Positions 25,177 through 32,937 of a stretch of DNA of 36,097 nt are shown piece by piece; the first letter of the stretch is position 1; every line of letters starts with the position of its first letter. This stretch comes from Candidatus Aveggerthella stercoripullorum (GTDB lineage: Bacteria; Actinomycetota; Coriobacteriia; Coriobacteriales; Eggerthellaceae). Under the pieces are notes generated by a model, which did not search any database, was not told where the DNA came from, and saw only the letters and a list, made by a program, of their open reading frames with translations. Location of the stretch: contig DVGB01000106.1 of NCBI GenBank assembly GCA_018712955.1, positions 1 through 36,097 of the forward strand, in the 5' to 3' direction. The position numbers and the translations under genes are program-made.

Positions 25177-25270
25177 GGAATCTGACGCGCTGCGCGGCGT
25201 TTTGTCGCGGCATTCTGCGCAAACGCGCCTGGCCTCCTGCTTCGCACCGCCGCGCTTGACCTCGCGCACG

Positions 25271-25305
25271 CAAAACGCAGGGCGCGGCACCTCGCCGCGC
25301 CCTGC
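25271..25305 (-). terminator. Terminator of the RICIN-VanW gene
   Basis: A perfect 12-bp stem GCAGGGCGCGGC / GCCGCGCCCTGC (25277-25288 with 25294-25305) with a 5-nt loop, followed on the minus strand by GTTTTG. It lies about 40 bp after the stop codon. Confidence 0.85.
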
Positions 25306-25345
25306 CTCAAATCCTTGACCGCATGCCCTCCGAGCCCCGTTCTCT

Positions 25346-28138
25346 TTACCAATAGTACGAAGACGGGAGCCACTCGGTATAGATCGCCACGCCATCTTTG
25401 TAGTAAATACGCTGCGCGTCGGCCGAAGAGCTGCTCGTATACCAGGAGATCGGCTCGATGTAGTCATACCAGTCGGGCTGAATGCCCCAAATCTCGCACG
25501 TCAGGACGTTGTCGTAGGTGTGCGTCACGAACATCGCGGGGTATTCGGTGTCGTTGCGGACCACGAGGTCGGACGTGCCCCAGTTGACCATGGCGTCAAG
25601 CCCGATGGGCACGTAGGTGGACGGGACCGAATGGTTCTGGCGGTCGACGATGCCGAACCCTGCGCGGATGGCCGCGCCGTAGATGGTGGTCGACGCCTGG
25701 CAGATGCCGCCCCCGTAGCCGACGCCGCCGACCACGCCGGCGGGAAGGTAGCCTTCGGCAGCGCCGCACGGCCCGGCGACGCCGAAGAAGGAGACGGATT
25801 CGCCCGGCTGCAGCACGACCCCGTTGAACGAGCTCAGCGCCCTCTGCATGTTGTACGTGCCGTTCCACGTGTTGGTCGAGTACGTCGTGAACGAGCCGAG
25901 CAGGTCCTCGAAGTCCTGCTGGACGTACGTGGTGGGAATAAGGCGCCATTTCTGCGCGGCGGATTCGTTCGCGTCGTAAACCTGCACGTTCGCGCCATCG
26001 TAGCCGCCGCCGCCGCTTACATCGAGGGCAAGATCTCCGCACGCAGAGACGAAGGTGTAGCTTCCGTCATCATTCGCCCTCGCGCGCCACAGCTGGGCAT
26101 TCGACCCGTTCCATTCGTACTGTTGCACGTTCGCGCCGGATGCGGCGCTTCCCCCCACGACATCAAGCGCTTTCTTCGAGCGAGCGTTCGTCAATCGGTA
26201 AGCGCCATCTCCGACCGGTTCGATCACCCATGCTTGGGCGCCCGATCCATTCCGCGTCCACACCTGCACGTTCTCGCCGTTGGAGCGGGAGCCGCCGTTG
26301 ACGTCAAGAGCCCTGCCGTCGGATACCGACTGCACGATATACGTCCCCGCATCGACGGGGTTGGCCACGTCCGCGTAAAAGACCTGGGCGGCCGTGCCGT
26401 TCGGGCTATACGAGCCAATCGGGCAGCCGTCGTAGGAGCCGCCCCCGGAAACGTCGAGCATGTTCCCCGTCTCCACGTTCGTGAAATGGAGCCCGCCGGC
26501 ACTGGCGACCGAGGGAATCCAGAGCTGCCGTCCTTTCTCCGCGGAGGGCTGCTCGAGCGTGACGGTGCCATCGTCCCAGGCGGTCAGATACTGGCCCGTG
26601 GCCGTCATGGGGCGAATGGTGAGGGCTTGGATTTCTTCCGCCTCGCCAGACGGCGCCTCGCCTTCGGAAGAGACCGTGCCTACGCCGTCCTCAGCGGCCT
26701 CGCCTTCGGAAGCGGGGCGATAGGAATGCCATGCAAGAAGGAATTTCTGCGCTGGCGTGTCATTCCGAGACCAGAGCTGAACGCGAGAGCCGTCCGCAGT
26801 CGCCGCATCCTTCACGTCCATGACCTTGCTTGGGTCAACCGCGCTTGGAAGGGAGTAAAGGCCGTCCTCCAAGGCCCGCTCGACGGGGACAAGGCGCCAA
26901 AGCTGGGCCGCAGTTCCGTTAAGAGTGTACGTCTGCACGCGCGAGCCAGATTGCGCGGATGCACCTTGGACGTCCAGCGCAAGACCATTCGACCGGGAGA
27001 CGATCGTGCAAGCGCCGTCTTCGCGCAGACGCAGCGACCATTCCTGGTTCTTGTTGCCCTCATCGGCGCTCCACTGCTGAACCCGCGTTCCCGGCACAAG
27101 GTTGCCTGCGTCCACGTCCAGCATTTTGCCAGTGTTCACGCTCCGGAACGTCACGTACCCATCGTCGGTCATGCTAGCGATGTAGTGCCTCGCCGTCCCC
27201 CAGCTTTCCTCGCGCAGGCACGAAGGCACGCCGTTGTCGCGCGACTGCTCGTCCATTCCGACCGCCAAGGCCGGATCAAGCGCGCTCTGGAGCAGGTAGA
27301 TCCCTCCTTCCACTTTATCGGAAGGGGCCACGTCGGGATTCACGTCGACGAACACGAACCGCTGCGCCGACGAGGAATTGTCTTCGTACACCTGAACGTT
27401 CGTTCCGTCAGCGCTCAGGCCGCCCTCGACGTCGAGCACAATGCCGTCGGAAAGCTTGCTTCTAACCGCGTACGAACCGTCCGGCATCTGGTCAAGGGCC
27501 CACTTTTGGGCATCGGACCCGTTAAGCGCGTACTGCTGAACGTTCGTTCCTGACTCCGCGCTACCACCTGTTACGTCAAGCGCCTTTCCGGAGGCTTCGT
27601 TCACGAACGTGTAGAAGCCTTCTTCGTCGACGATTGCGCGGAAGCGCTGCGCTGCCGACATGTTCGATGTGTAGATCTGGATGTTCGCCGCGTTTTCAAG
27701 AGAGCCGCCCGCCACGTCGAGCACCACGCCGTCGGCAACATTCGACCTAATAAGGTAAACCCCCTCTTCCAGCGGAGCCTCGGACACCACGTCATCTTCC
27801 GCCGTGTCGGAGCCTTCCTCGGAAGCATCGCTGTCGACGTCCTCGTCCACCACGCCCTCGCTCGCAGCGCCCCCTTCTTCCAAGCTCGAAGCATCGGCGC
27901 CTTCCGAACGGAGGAGCCCTCTGGCATCCTCATTCTGCTCCGAAGCTTTCTCCAAGGAGCCGTCCGAGTCTTCTTGGAGGTCTGCGGGCGAGGTCGCTTC
28001 GGCGCCCTCCTGCGCCGAGGAAACCTGCTGCTTCGCATTCGCGTCAGCAGGCTCTTCCGCCCATGCGGGCGTCAGGGAGAAGCAAAGCGTCGCCGCGAGC
28101 ATCCACGACAGCGCCTTTCCGGCAAAGGACGTCTTCAT
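25346..28138 (-). CDS. Secreted RICIN-repeat / VanW-domain protein
   Basis: A 930-residue exported protein. Residues 1-27 are a signal peptide (cleavage after AWA). Residues 28-~125 are an acidic Ser/Glu/Asp-rich linker. From ~125 to 733 there are about 12 RICIN (beta-trefoil lectin) units with the pattern LDVxGGS...G(A/T)NVQxY..NGSxAQxW, the fourth and eighth being degenerate. From ~738 to 885 is a VanW domain with its GGGICQASTTIY motif. The C terminus is Tyr/Trp-rich. No sortase motif or membrane anchor is seen, so retention could be by lectin binding. VanW's biochemical role is unknown. The ATG at 28138 follows GGAAAGG. Single-gene unit next to the glycan locus. Confidence 0.93.
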   Translation of the reverse strand: MKTSFAGKALSWMLAATLCFSLTPAWAEEPADANAKQQVSSAQEGAEATSPADLQEDSDGSLEKASEQNEDARGLLRSEGADASSLEEGGAASEGVVDEDVDSDASEEGSDTAEDDVVSEAPLEEGVYLIRSNVADGVVLDVAGGSLENAANIQIYTSNMSAAQRFRAIVDEEGFYTFVNEASGKALDVTGGSAESGTNVQQYALNGSDAQKWALDQMPDGSYAVRSKLSDGIVLDVEGGLSADGTNVQVYEDNSSSAQRFVFVDVNPDVAPSDKVEGGIYLLQSALDPALAVGMDEQSRDNGVPSCLREESWGTARHYIASMTDDGYVTFRSVNTGKMLDVDAGNLVPGTRVQQWSADEGNKNQEWSLRLREDGACTIVSRSNGLALDVQGASAQSGSRVQTYTLNGTAAQLWRLVPVERALEDGLYSLPSAVDPSKVMDVKDAATADGSRVQLWSRNDTPAQKFLLAWHSYRPASEGEAAEDGVGTVSSEGEAPSGEAEEIQALTIRPMTATGQYLTAWDDGTVTLEQPSAEKGRQLWIPSVASAGGLHFTNVETGNMLDVSGGGSYDGCPIGSYSPNGTAAQVFYADVANPVDAGTYIVQSVSDGRALDVNGGSRSNGENVQVWTRNGSGAQAWVIEPVGDGAYRLTNARSKKALDVVGGSAASGANVQQYEWNGSNAQLWRARANDDGSYTFVSACGDLALDVSGGGGYDGANVQVYDANESAAQKWRLIPTTYVQQDFEDLLGSFTTYSTNTWNGTYNMQRALSSFNGVVLQPGESVSFFGVAGPCGAAEGYLPAGVVGGVGYGGGICQASTTIYGAAIRAGFGIVDRQNHSVPSTYVPIGLDAMVNWGTSDLVVRNDTEYPAMFVTHTYDNVLTCEIWGIQPDWYDYIEPISWYTSSSSADAQRIYYKDGVAIYTEWLPSSYYW

Positions 28139-28347
28139 GTTTGCGCCTTTCCACAGGATTTTCACGATGTCTCCACCATAGCAAAACAACGACGCGCACG
28201 CGCGCCTTTTCGCCTTCGTCGCGCCTTCGTCGGCGGACGTGCTACCGCAGGAAAAGCCGCAGGACGCGCTCGCGCGCGCACGCCCTGCCGCGCAGTGGCG
28301 GGCGCGAACAAGCGGGACGCGCCGCCCAAGCACTCTGCGTTATGCCG

Positions 28348-28353
28348 TATAAT
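28348..28353 (+). promoter_or_regulatory. Perfect -10 adjacent to the GT4 start: leaderless promoter
   Basis: TATAAT ends 7 bp before the ATG at 28361, so transcription should begin at or one base before the start codon. No Shine-Dalgarno sequence precedes this ATG and no good -35 is seen. The rest of the 222-bp divergent gap to the RICIN-VanW gene shows nothing else recognisable. Confidence 0.6.
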
Positions 28354-28360
28354 CCTCGGC

Positions 28361-29614
28361 ATGGACAACACGCTGCACACAACCCGAACTCCTCGAAAGC
28401 GGCCGTGCGTTGCCGTCGTCACCATGGGCGTGAAGCTCGGCGACGAGAAGAAAGGCTACACGCGCTTCCGCTTCATCGCAGAGCTTCTCGTCAAGCACGG
28501 GTTCCACGTGGACCTCATCACCACGAGCTTCCAGCACTGGGAAAAGGCGCACCGCGACACCGCGCGCGCCTGCTATCAGGAGCTTCCCTACCGCGTGGTG
28601 TTCATCGACGAGCCTGGCTACAAGCGCAACCTCGATTTCGGTCGCATACGCAGCCACGCCGTCGCCGCCCGTAACATGCGCGCTCACTTCGCTGCAAACC
28701 GAGGTAGATACGACCTTGTCTACGCCGAGATTCCCCCGAACGACGTTGCCCGCGCTTGCGCCGAAGCCGCCCGGGAAGACGGCGTCCCCTTCGTGGTGGA
28801 CGTGAACGACCTGTGGCCGGAAGCCATGCGCATGGTCGTCAACGTGCCGGTGGTCAGCGACATCGCCTTCCATCCGTTCGCCCGCGACGCGCGAGCGGTC
28901 TACCGCCTGTGCTCCGCCGTCGTCGGAACGAGCGACGAGTACGCGGCGCGCCCCCTCAAAGACCGGGAGAAGCCATGCCCTACGCGCACCGTCTACGTCG
29001 GAAACGACCTTGCGGCGTTCGACGAAGGCGTGCGCCTGCATGCGGCAGAGATCGAAAAGCCCGACGACGAGCTGTGGGTCATCTACGCCGGCACGCTCGG
29101 GGCAAGCTACGACCTCTCCACGCTCATCAAGGCATCGGCGCTTTTGGACTCGAAGCTTCCCGAACTGCGCGTGCTCGTGCTGGGCGACGGGCCCGACCGC
29201 GAACGCCTCGAGCGTCAAGCGGAGGACTTCCGCGCTCCCGTGCGGTTCCTTGGCTACCAAGACTACGCCTATATGGCCGCATGGCTTTCCAAGAGCGACA
29301 TAACCGTGAACTCCCTCGTGCGCGACGCGGCGCAGTCCATCGTAACGAAGATCGGCGACTACCTTGCGAGCGGAAAGCCCATGATCAACACCGGGTCCAG
29401 CCGGGAATTCCGCACGAAGGTCGAGCGCGACGGCTTCGGCGTCAACGTGGACGCCGAAAGCCCTTCTGCCCTCGCCGAGGCGATCGAGCGCTTGGCGCAG
29501 CACGACAGCAAGCGCAAGATCATGGGCATGCGCGCACGGCAGGTCGCCGAGAAAGAGTTCGACCAGAACACTTCCTACCTTGAGATCGTGCGGCTTGTCC
29601 AGTCGCTGACCTGA
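28361..29614 (+). CDS. GT4-type glycosyltransferase
   Basis: A 417-residue retaining glycosyltransferase of the GT-B fold. The N-terminal acceptor half starts after a short basic tail (VAVVTMGVKLGDEKKGYTRF) and contains YAEIPPNDVARACAEAA. The C-terminal nucleotide-sugar half has VIYAGTLGASYDLSTLIKA, VLVLGDGPDRERLE, VRFLGYQDYAYMAAWL and KIGDYLASGKPMINTG, in the usual GT4 order. It likely adds a sugar to a lipid-linked glycan at the inner face of the membrane. The ATG appears leaderless. It is first in an operon with an aminotransferase and a phosphoglycosyl transferase. The sugar is unknown. Confidence 0.87.
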   Translation: MDNTLHTTRTPRKRPCVAVVTMGVKLGDEKKGYTRFRFIAELLVKHGFHVDLITTSFQHWEKAHRDTARACYQELPYRVVFIDEPGYKRNLDFGRIRSHAVAARNMRAHFAANRGRYDLVYAEIPPNDVARACAEAAREDGVPFVVDVNDLWPEAMRMVVNVPVVSDIAFHPFARDARAVYRLCSAVVGTSDEYAARPLKDREKPCPTRTVYVGNDLAAFDEGVRLHAAEIEKPDDELWVIYAGTLGASYDLSTLIKASALLDSKLPELRVLVLGDGPDRERLERQAEDFRAPVRFLGYQDYAYMAAWLSKSDITVNSLVRDAAQSIVTKIGDYLASGKPMINTGSSREFRTKVERDGFGVNVDAESPSALAEAIERLAQHDSKRKIMGMRARQVAEKEFDQNTSYLEIVRLVQSLT

Positions 29615-29720
29615 TCGCGCGCGGTTTCCTTGCGACCCCGCCTCCCGCGACATGCGGCACGCACGCTTTGAGCACGAAGAACAGGCACCGCCACCGCGCG
29701 GTCATTGCAAAGGAGAGGAC

Positions 29721-31169
29721 ATGACCGACACATCGAAGCCCATTCCGTTCAGCCCGCCTGATATCACCGAAGCAGAGATAGAAGCGGCCTCCGACGCATT
29801 GCGCAGCGGATGGATCACCACCGGGCCACGCACGAAGGAGCTCGAGCGGAAGCTGTGCGCTTACACCGGGGCGGACGGCTTCGCCTGTCTGAACTCTGCG
29901 ACGGCGGCGCTTGAGTGCGCGCTTCGCCTTCTGGGCATAGGGCCGGGCGACGAGGTCATCACGAGCGCCTACACCTACACGGCGTCCGCCTCCCCCATCC
30001 ATCACGTCGGCGCGAAGATCATCCTTGTGGACACGGCCCCCGGCTCGTTCGAGATGGACTATATGGCGCTGTCCGACGCCATCACCGACCGCACGAAGGC
30101 GATCATCCCGGTCGATCTGGGCGGTCGCATGTGCGATTACGACCAACTGCGCAGCATGCTGCAGCTCAATCGGGGGAAATGGCATCCTTCCACCGACGTG
30201 CAGCGCCTTTTCGACCGCGTGCCCATCGTCGCCGACGGAGCGCACGCGCTCGGCGCCACCTGGCACGGCATAAAGTGCGGGTCAGTCGCCGACTTCACCG
30301 CGTTCTCCTTCCATGCCGTGAAGAACTTCACCACCGCAGAGGGCGGCGGCCTGGCGTGGCATCTTCCCCAAGCCGGCATGCCCGCCAGCCCGATGGCGTG
30401 GAACGTCCCCCAGCCCGCCTCCAGCGTCACGTCGGAAGAGCTGTACCGACGGGTCATGCTCCTGTCCCTTCACGGGCAGAGCAAGGACGCGCTCGCGAAA
30501 GCGCGCGCGGGAGCGTGGGAGTACGACATCGAGTTCCTTGGATGGAAGTACAACATGACCGACGTCATGGCGGCCATCGGCCTGGTGCAGCTGGAGCGCT
30601 ATCCGTCCCTGCTCGCGCGCAGGCGAGAGCTCATCGAACGCTACGAGCGCGGCCTGGCCGACCTGCCCGTGACCGCGCTGGAACATTTCGGTCGCTGGGG
30701 CGAATCGAGCGGCCACTTGATGCTCGTGCGGCTGAACGGGCGCGGAGCGCGCTTCCGCAACCGCGTCATAGAGCTCATGGCGGAAGCGGGAGTGGCGACG
30801 AACGTCCACTACAAGCCCCTGCCCCTCATGACGGCATACCGAGATCTCGGATTCGACATCAAAGACTTCCCGAACGCCTACAACCAATTCCGCAACGAGA
30901 TCACGCTGCCGCTCCACACGCTGCTCGCGGACGAGGACGTCGACCGCGTCATCGCGGAGCTTGGCCGCGCGTTGCAGCAGGCGGAGGCTGAAGGCGTGGG
31001 CACCGACGACGCGAAGAGCGCTGCCGAAGAGCGCCTTGCCGCCTACATCAAGCGCATGGACGAAACCGGCGGATGGAGCGGCGACGCCGCGCCGCGCGCC
31101 TTCGCCGTCGGCGACGAGGAACGGCCTGTCAGCCCCGAGGAGATCGCGAGGGAAATGGAAGGCCGATGA
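29721..31169 (+). CDS. DegT/DnrJ/EryC1-family sugar aminotransferase
   Basis: A 482-residue PLP enzyme of the family that transaminates nucleotide keto-sugars. GWITTGPRTKELE, the SATAALECAL cofactor loop, GDEVITSAYTYTASA, VADGAHALGATW (Asp172) and FSFHAVKNFTTAEGGG with the PLP lysine (Lys201) are visible, as is NVHYKPLP near the C-terminal side. About 80 extra residues follow the normal end of the fold, charged and without a recognised domain. The ATG at 29721 follows AAGGAGAGG. With the next gene it could form a PglE/PglC-like pair making and using an amino-sugar such as a bacillosamine-type residue; that is inference. Confidence 0.92.
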   Translation: MTDTSKPIPFSPPDITEAEIEAASDALRSGWITTGPRTKELERKLCAYTGADGFACLNSATAALECALRLLGIGPGDEVITSAYTYTASASPIHHVGAKIILVDTAPGSFEMDYMALSDAITDRTKAIIPVDLGGRMCDYDQLRSMLQLNRGKWHPSTDVQRLFDRVPIVADGAHALGATWHGIKCGSVADFTAFSFHAVKNFTTAEGGGLAWHLPQAGMPASPMAWNVPQPASSVTSEELYRRVMLLSLHGQSKDALAKARAGAWEYDIEFLGWKYNMTDVMAAIGLVQLERYPSLLARRRELIERYERGLADLPVTALEHFGRWGESSGHLMLVRLNGRGARFRNRVIELMAEAGVATNVHYKPLPLMTAYRDLGFDIKDFPNAYNQFRNEITLPLHTLLADEDVDRVIAELGRALQQAEAEGVGTDDAKSAAEERLAAYIKRMDETGGWSGDAAPRAFAVGDEERPVSPEEIAREMEGR

Positions 31170-31822
31170 GCAGGCAGACACCCGACACCGAACTTCCCCC
31201 TTTCAAAGAGACCGCCTACCTGCGCGTCGGGAAACGCGCATGCGACCTTGTCGTGGGCATCGTCGCCCTTCCCTTCGTGCTCCTGCTCACGGCGGTCATG
31301 GCACCGCTCATCTACTTCGAGGACAAGGGGCCCGTCTTCTACAACGCCCCGCGCGTCGGCAAGGGCGGGCGCGAGTTCGTCATGTACAAATTCCGCTCCA
31401 TGCGGGTGAACGCGCCCGACCTGCTCATGCCTGACGGGTCCACCTACAATGGAGCGGACGACCCTCGCATGACGAAGATCGGCGCGTTCATGCGCAAGAC
31501 CAGCTTGGACGAAATGCCGCAGTTCTTGAACGTCCTGAAAGGCGACATGAGCGTGGTCGGACCGCGCCCCGACCTCAAACGAGAGACGGAGCTCTACGAA
31601 GGGAACGAAGGCGACAAGCTGCTCGTCAAACCGGGCATCACCGGCTATTCAGCCGTCATGGTGCGCAATTCGGCTCCCTGGCGCGAGCGCTTGAAGCTTG
31701 ACGTGTACTATGTGCACCACGTGGACTTCGCGCTCGACGTGAAAGTATTCTTCCGAACCTTCGGTGCCGTGTTCGGCCAGAAAGGCATCTACGTGGAAAG
31801 CGAGCAGACCGACGGACAATAG
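31166..31822 (+). CDS. Monotopic phosphoglycosyl transferase (PglC/WcaJ type)
   Basis: A 218-residue bacterial sugar transferase that moves a sugar-1-phosphate from a nucleotide sugar to undecaprenyl phosphate, the first step of glycan synthesis. It has one re-entrant hydrophobic helix (about 26-50), then GPVFYNAPRVGKGG, MYKFRSMRVNA, the catalytic Asp-Glu dyad (115-116, in TSLDEMPQFLNVLKGDMSVVGPRPD) and KPGITGYSAV. The short form without extra membrane helices resembles PglC. Its ATG overlaps the aminotransferase stop (ATGA) behind GGAAGG. It ends 29 bp from the converging DUF2304 gene, with no terminator evident. Confidence 0.95.
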   Translation: MSRQTPDTELPPFKETAYLRVGKRACDLVVGIVALPFVLLLTAVMAPLIYFEDKGPVFYNAPRVGKGGREFVMYKFRSMRVNAPDLLMPDGSTYNGADDPRMTKIGAFMRKTSLDEMPQFLNVLKGDMSVVGPRPDLKRETELYEGNEGDKLLVKPGITGYSAVMVRNSAPWRERLKLDVYYVHHVDFALDVKVFFRTFGAVFGQKGIYVESEQTDGQ

Positions 31823-31851
31823 CCTGCTGACCATCTGGCGCCTGCGCCCGG

Positions 31852-32211
31852 CTAGCCCTCTTGCCTTTCTTCGCTACGACGCTGCTCGTGCTCTCGCAGT
31901 GCAAGCTCCTGCACGAGCGTGTTCACCTTCATGCGCAAATGCGCCACCTTCGCGGTCAGCAGGAAGCATTGCAGGACCAGGACGCCGATCGTGTACAGGA
32001 AGATGAAGTTCGAAGGGGACGCGAATCCGAGCACGCTGGAAAAGAAGTACGCCACCTGAGGGAACAACGCCAGTATCACAAAGCTGCCCGCGAACAGGAC
32101 CCAGAAGACCGAGTCGCCCGTCTGCATCTCGCTTTTATGCACCTTGCGCACGACCAGCGCGAGCACCCCCACGGCGGCGACGGCCAAAAACAGCCTGAGA
32201 ACGATATTCAT
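31852..32211 (-). CDS. DUF2304 small membrane protein
   Basis: A 119-residue protein with three predicted membrane helices (about 3-21, 34-60, 68-86) and a charged, probably coiled C-terminal tail rich in Glu/Arg/Gln. DUF2304 proteins are regularly encoded beside GT2 glycosyltransferases, as here: it starts 4 bp after the GT2 gene behind GGTGAT. It may hold the soluble enzyme at the membrane or help its lipid-linked product across; the function is not established. Confidence 0.82.
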   Translation of the reverse strand: MNIVLRLFLAVAAVGVLALVVRKVHKSEMQTGDSVFWVLFAGSFVILALFPQVAYFFSSVLGFASPSNFIFLYTIGVLVLQCFLLTAKVAHLRMKVNTLVQELALREHEQRRSEERQEG

Positions 32212-32215
32212 AAGA

Positions 32216-32896
32216 TCACCGGAACCACTGGACGAACAGGATGGAAACGCACGCGCTCAGCATGTACTTGATGGACTTCGTGAAGCTCAGGTAGCTTTCG
32301 CCCGCCGTGCGATCGCGCATCTGGACGGGAACTTCCGACACACGCGCGCCATGGCGAATAAGGTATGCGACGATGTCAGGCTCCGGGCCGAAGTCGCTTT
32401 CTTTCGCGAATCGCTCGATCATCGCGCGGCCGTACAGGCGCATGCCCGAGGTAGGGTCGCAGATGCGCGCTCCCGTCGTCAGGCGGATCATCCCTTGGAT
32501 GAGGGACGAGCCGGCCATGCGCGCGGAAACATGCTTATGGTTTCCCACGAAACGCGACCCTATGACGATGTCGTCGCCACTTTCCGTCATGCGCGCGACC
32601 ATCGCGGAAATGAACTCGGGACGATGCTGGCCGTCGGCATCGAACTGCACGGCGCAGTCGTAGCCATGGCGGAGCGCGTACTTCATGCCCGTCTGGAACC
32701 CGGCCGACAAGCCCACGTTCACCGGAAGGTCGATATGGTCGAAGCCGCGCGCACGGCACAGCTCGCGCGTGCCGTCGGAAGACCCGTCATTGATGACGAT
32801 GTAATCCACCTCGGGAGCAACGCGCTCAAGCTCTTCTATCGTCGCCGCAAGGCTTTCTTCCTCGTTGTAGGCAGGAATGATGGCAAGTGTTTTCAT
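32216..32896 (-). CDS. GT2-family glycosyltransferase (dolichol-P-mannose synthase-like)
   Basis: A 226-residue GT-A enzyme: LAIIPAYNEEESLAATI, VINDGSSDGT, VNVGLSAGFQTGMKYA and the metal-binding DADGQH, then SGMRLYGR. This architecture matches short DPM1-like enzymes that load a sugar onto a polyprenyl phosphate. No membrane helices follow the catalytic domain; the adjacent DUF2304 protein may supply them. The ATG at 32896 has no Shine-Dalgarno sequence and lies 9 bp from a -10, so it is probably translated from a leaderless mRNA. Confidence 0.92.
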   Translation of the reverse strand: MKTLAIIPAYNEEESLAATIEELERVAPEVDYIVINDGSSDGTRELCRARGFDHIDLPVNVGLSAGFQTGMKYALRHGYDCAVQFDADGQHRPEFISAMVARMTESGDDIVIGSRFVGNHKHVSARMAGSSLIQGMIRLTTGARICDPTSGMRLYGRAMIERFAKESDFGPEPDIVAYLIRHGARVSEVPVQMRDRTAGESYLSFTKSIKYMLSACVSILFVQWFR

Positions 32897-32905
32897 AATG
32901 GAGAA

Positions 32906-32934
32906 AGTATAGACGAACTTAAACCAGCTGTCCG
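32906..32934 (-). promoter_or_regulatory. Promoter of GT2-DUF2304, leaderless
   Basis: CGGACA (32929-32934) is 17 bp from TATACT (32906-32911) on the minus strand. The predicted start of transcription is 0-4 nt from the ATG at 32896. The promoter sits in the 41-bp gap after the second GT4 gene. Confidence 0.6.
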
Positions 32935-32937
32935 CCT

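Noticed and set aside
25520-27553. A 677-codon plus-strand frame opposite the RICIN repeats
   Set aside because: Its apparent internal repetition only reflects the RICIN repeats on the other strand.
25980-27740. Repeated short motifs that might suggest a CRISPR or tandem DNA array
   Set aside because: The units are coding, divergent at the DNA level and follow the RICIN protein repeat; there is no fixed spacer length.
25346-28138. Vancomycin resistance because of the VanW domain
   Set aside because: VanW alone does not confer resistance, and no vanHAX-type ligase, dehydrogenase or dipeptidase is present.
31823-31851. A bidirectional terminator between the converging operons
   Set aside because: The 29-bp gap has no convincing inverted repeat or T-runs.
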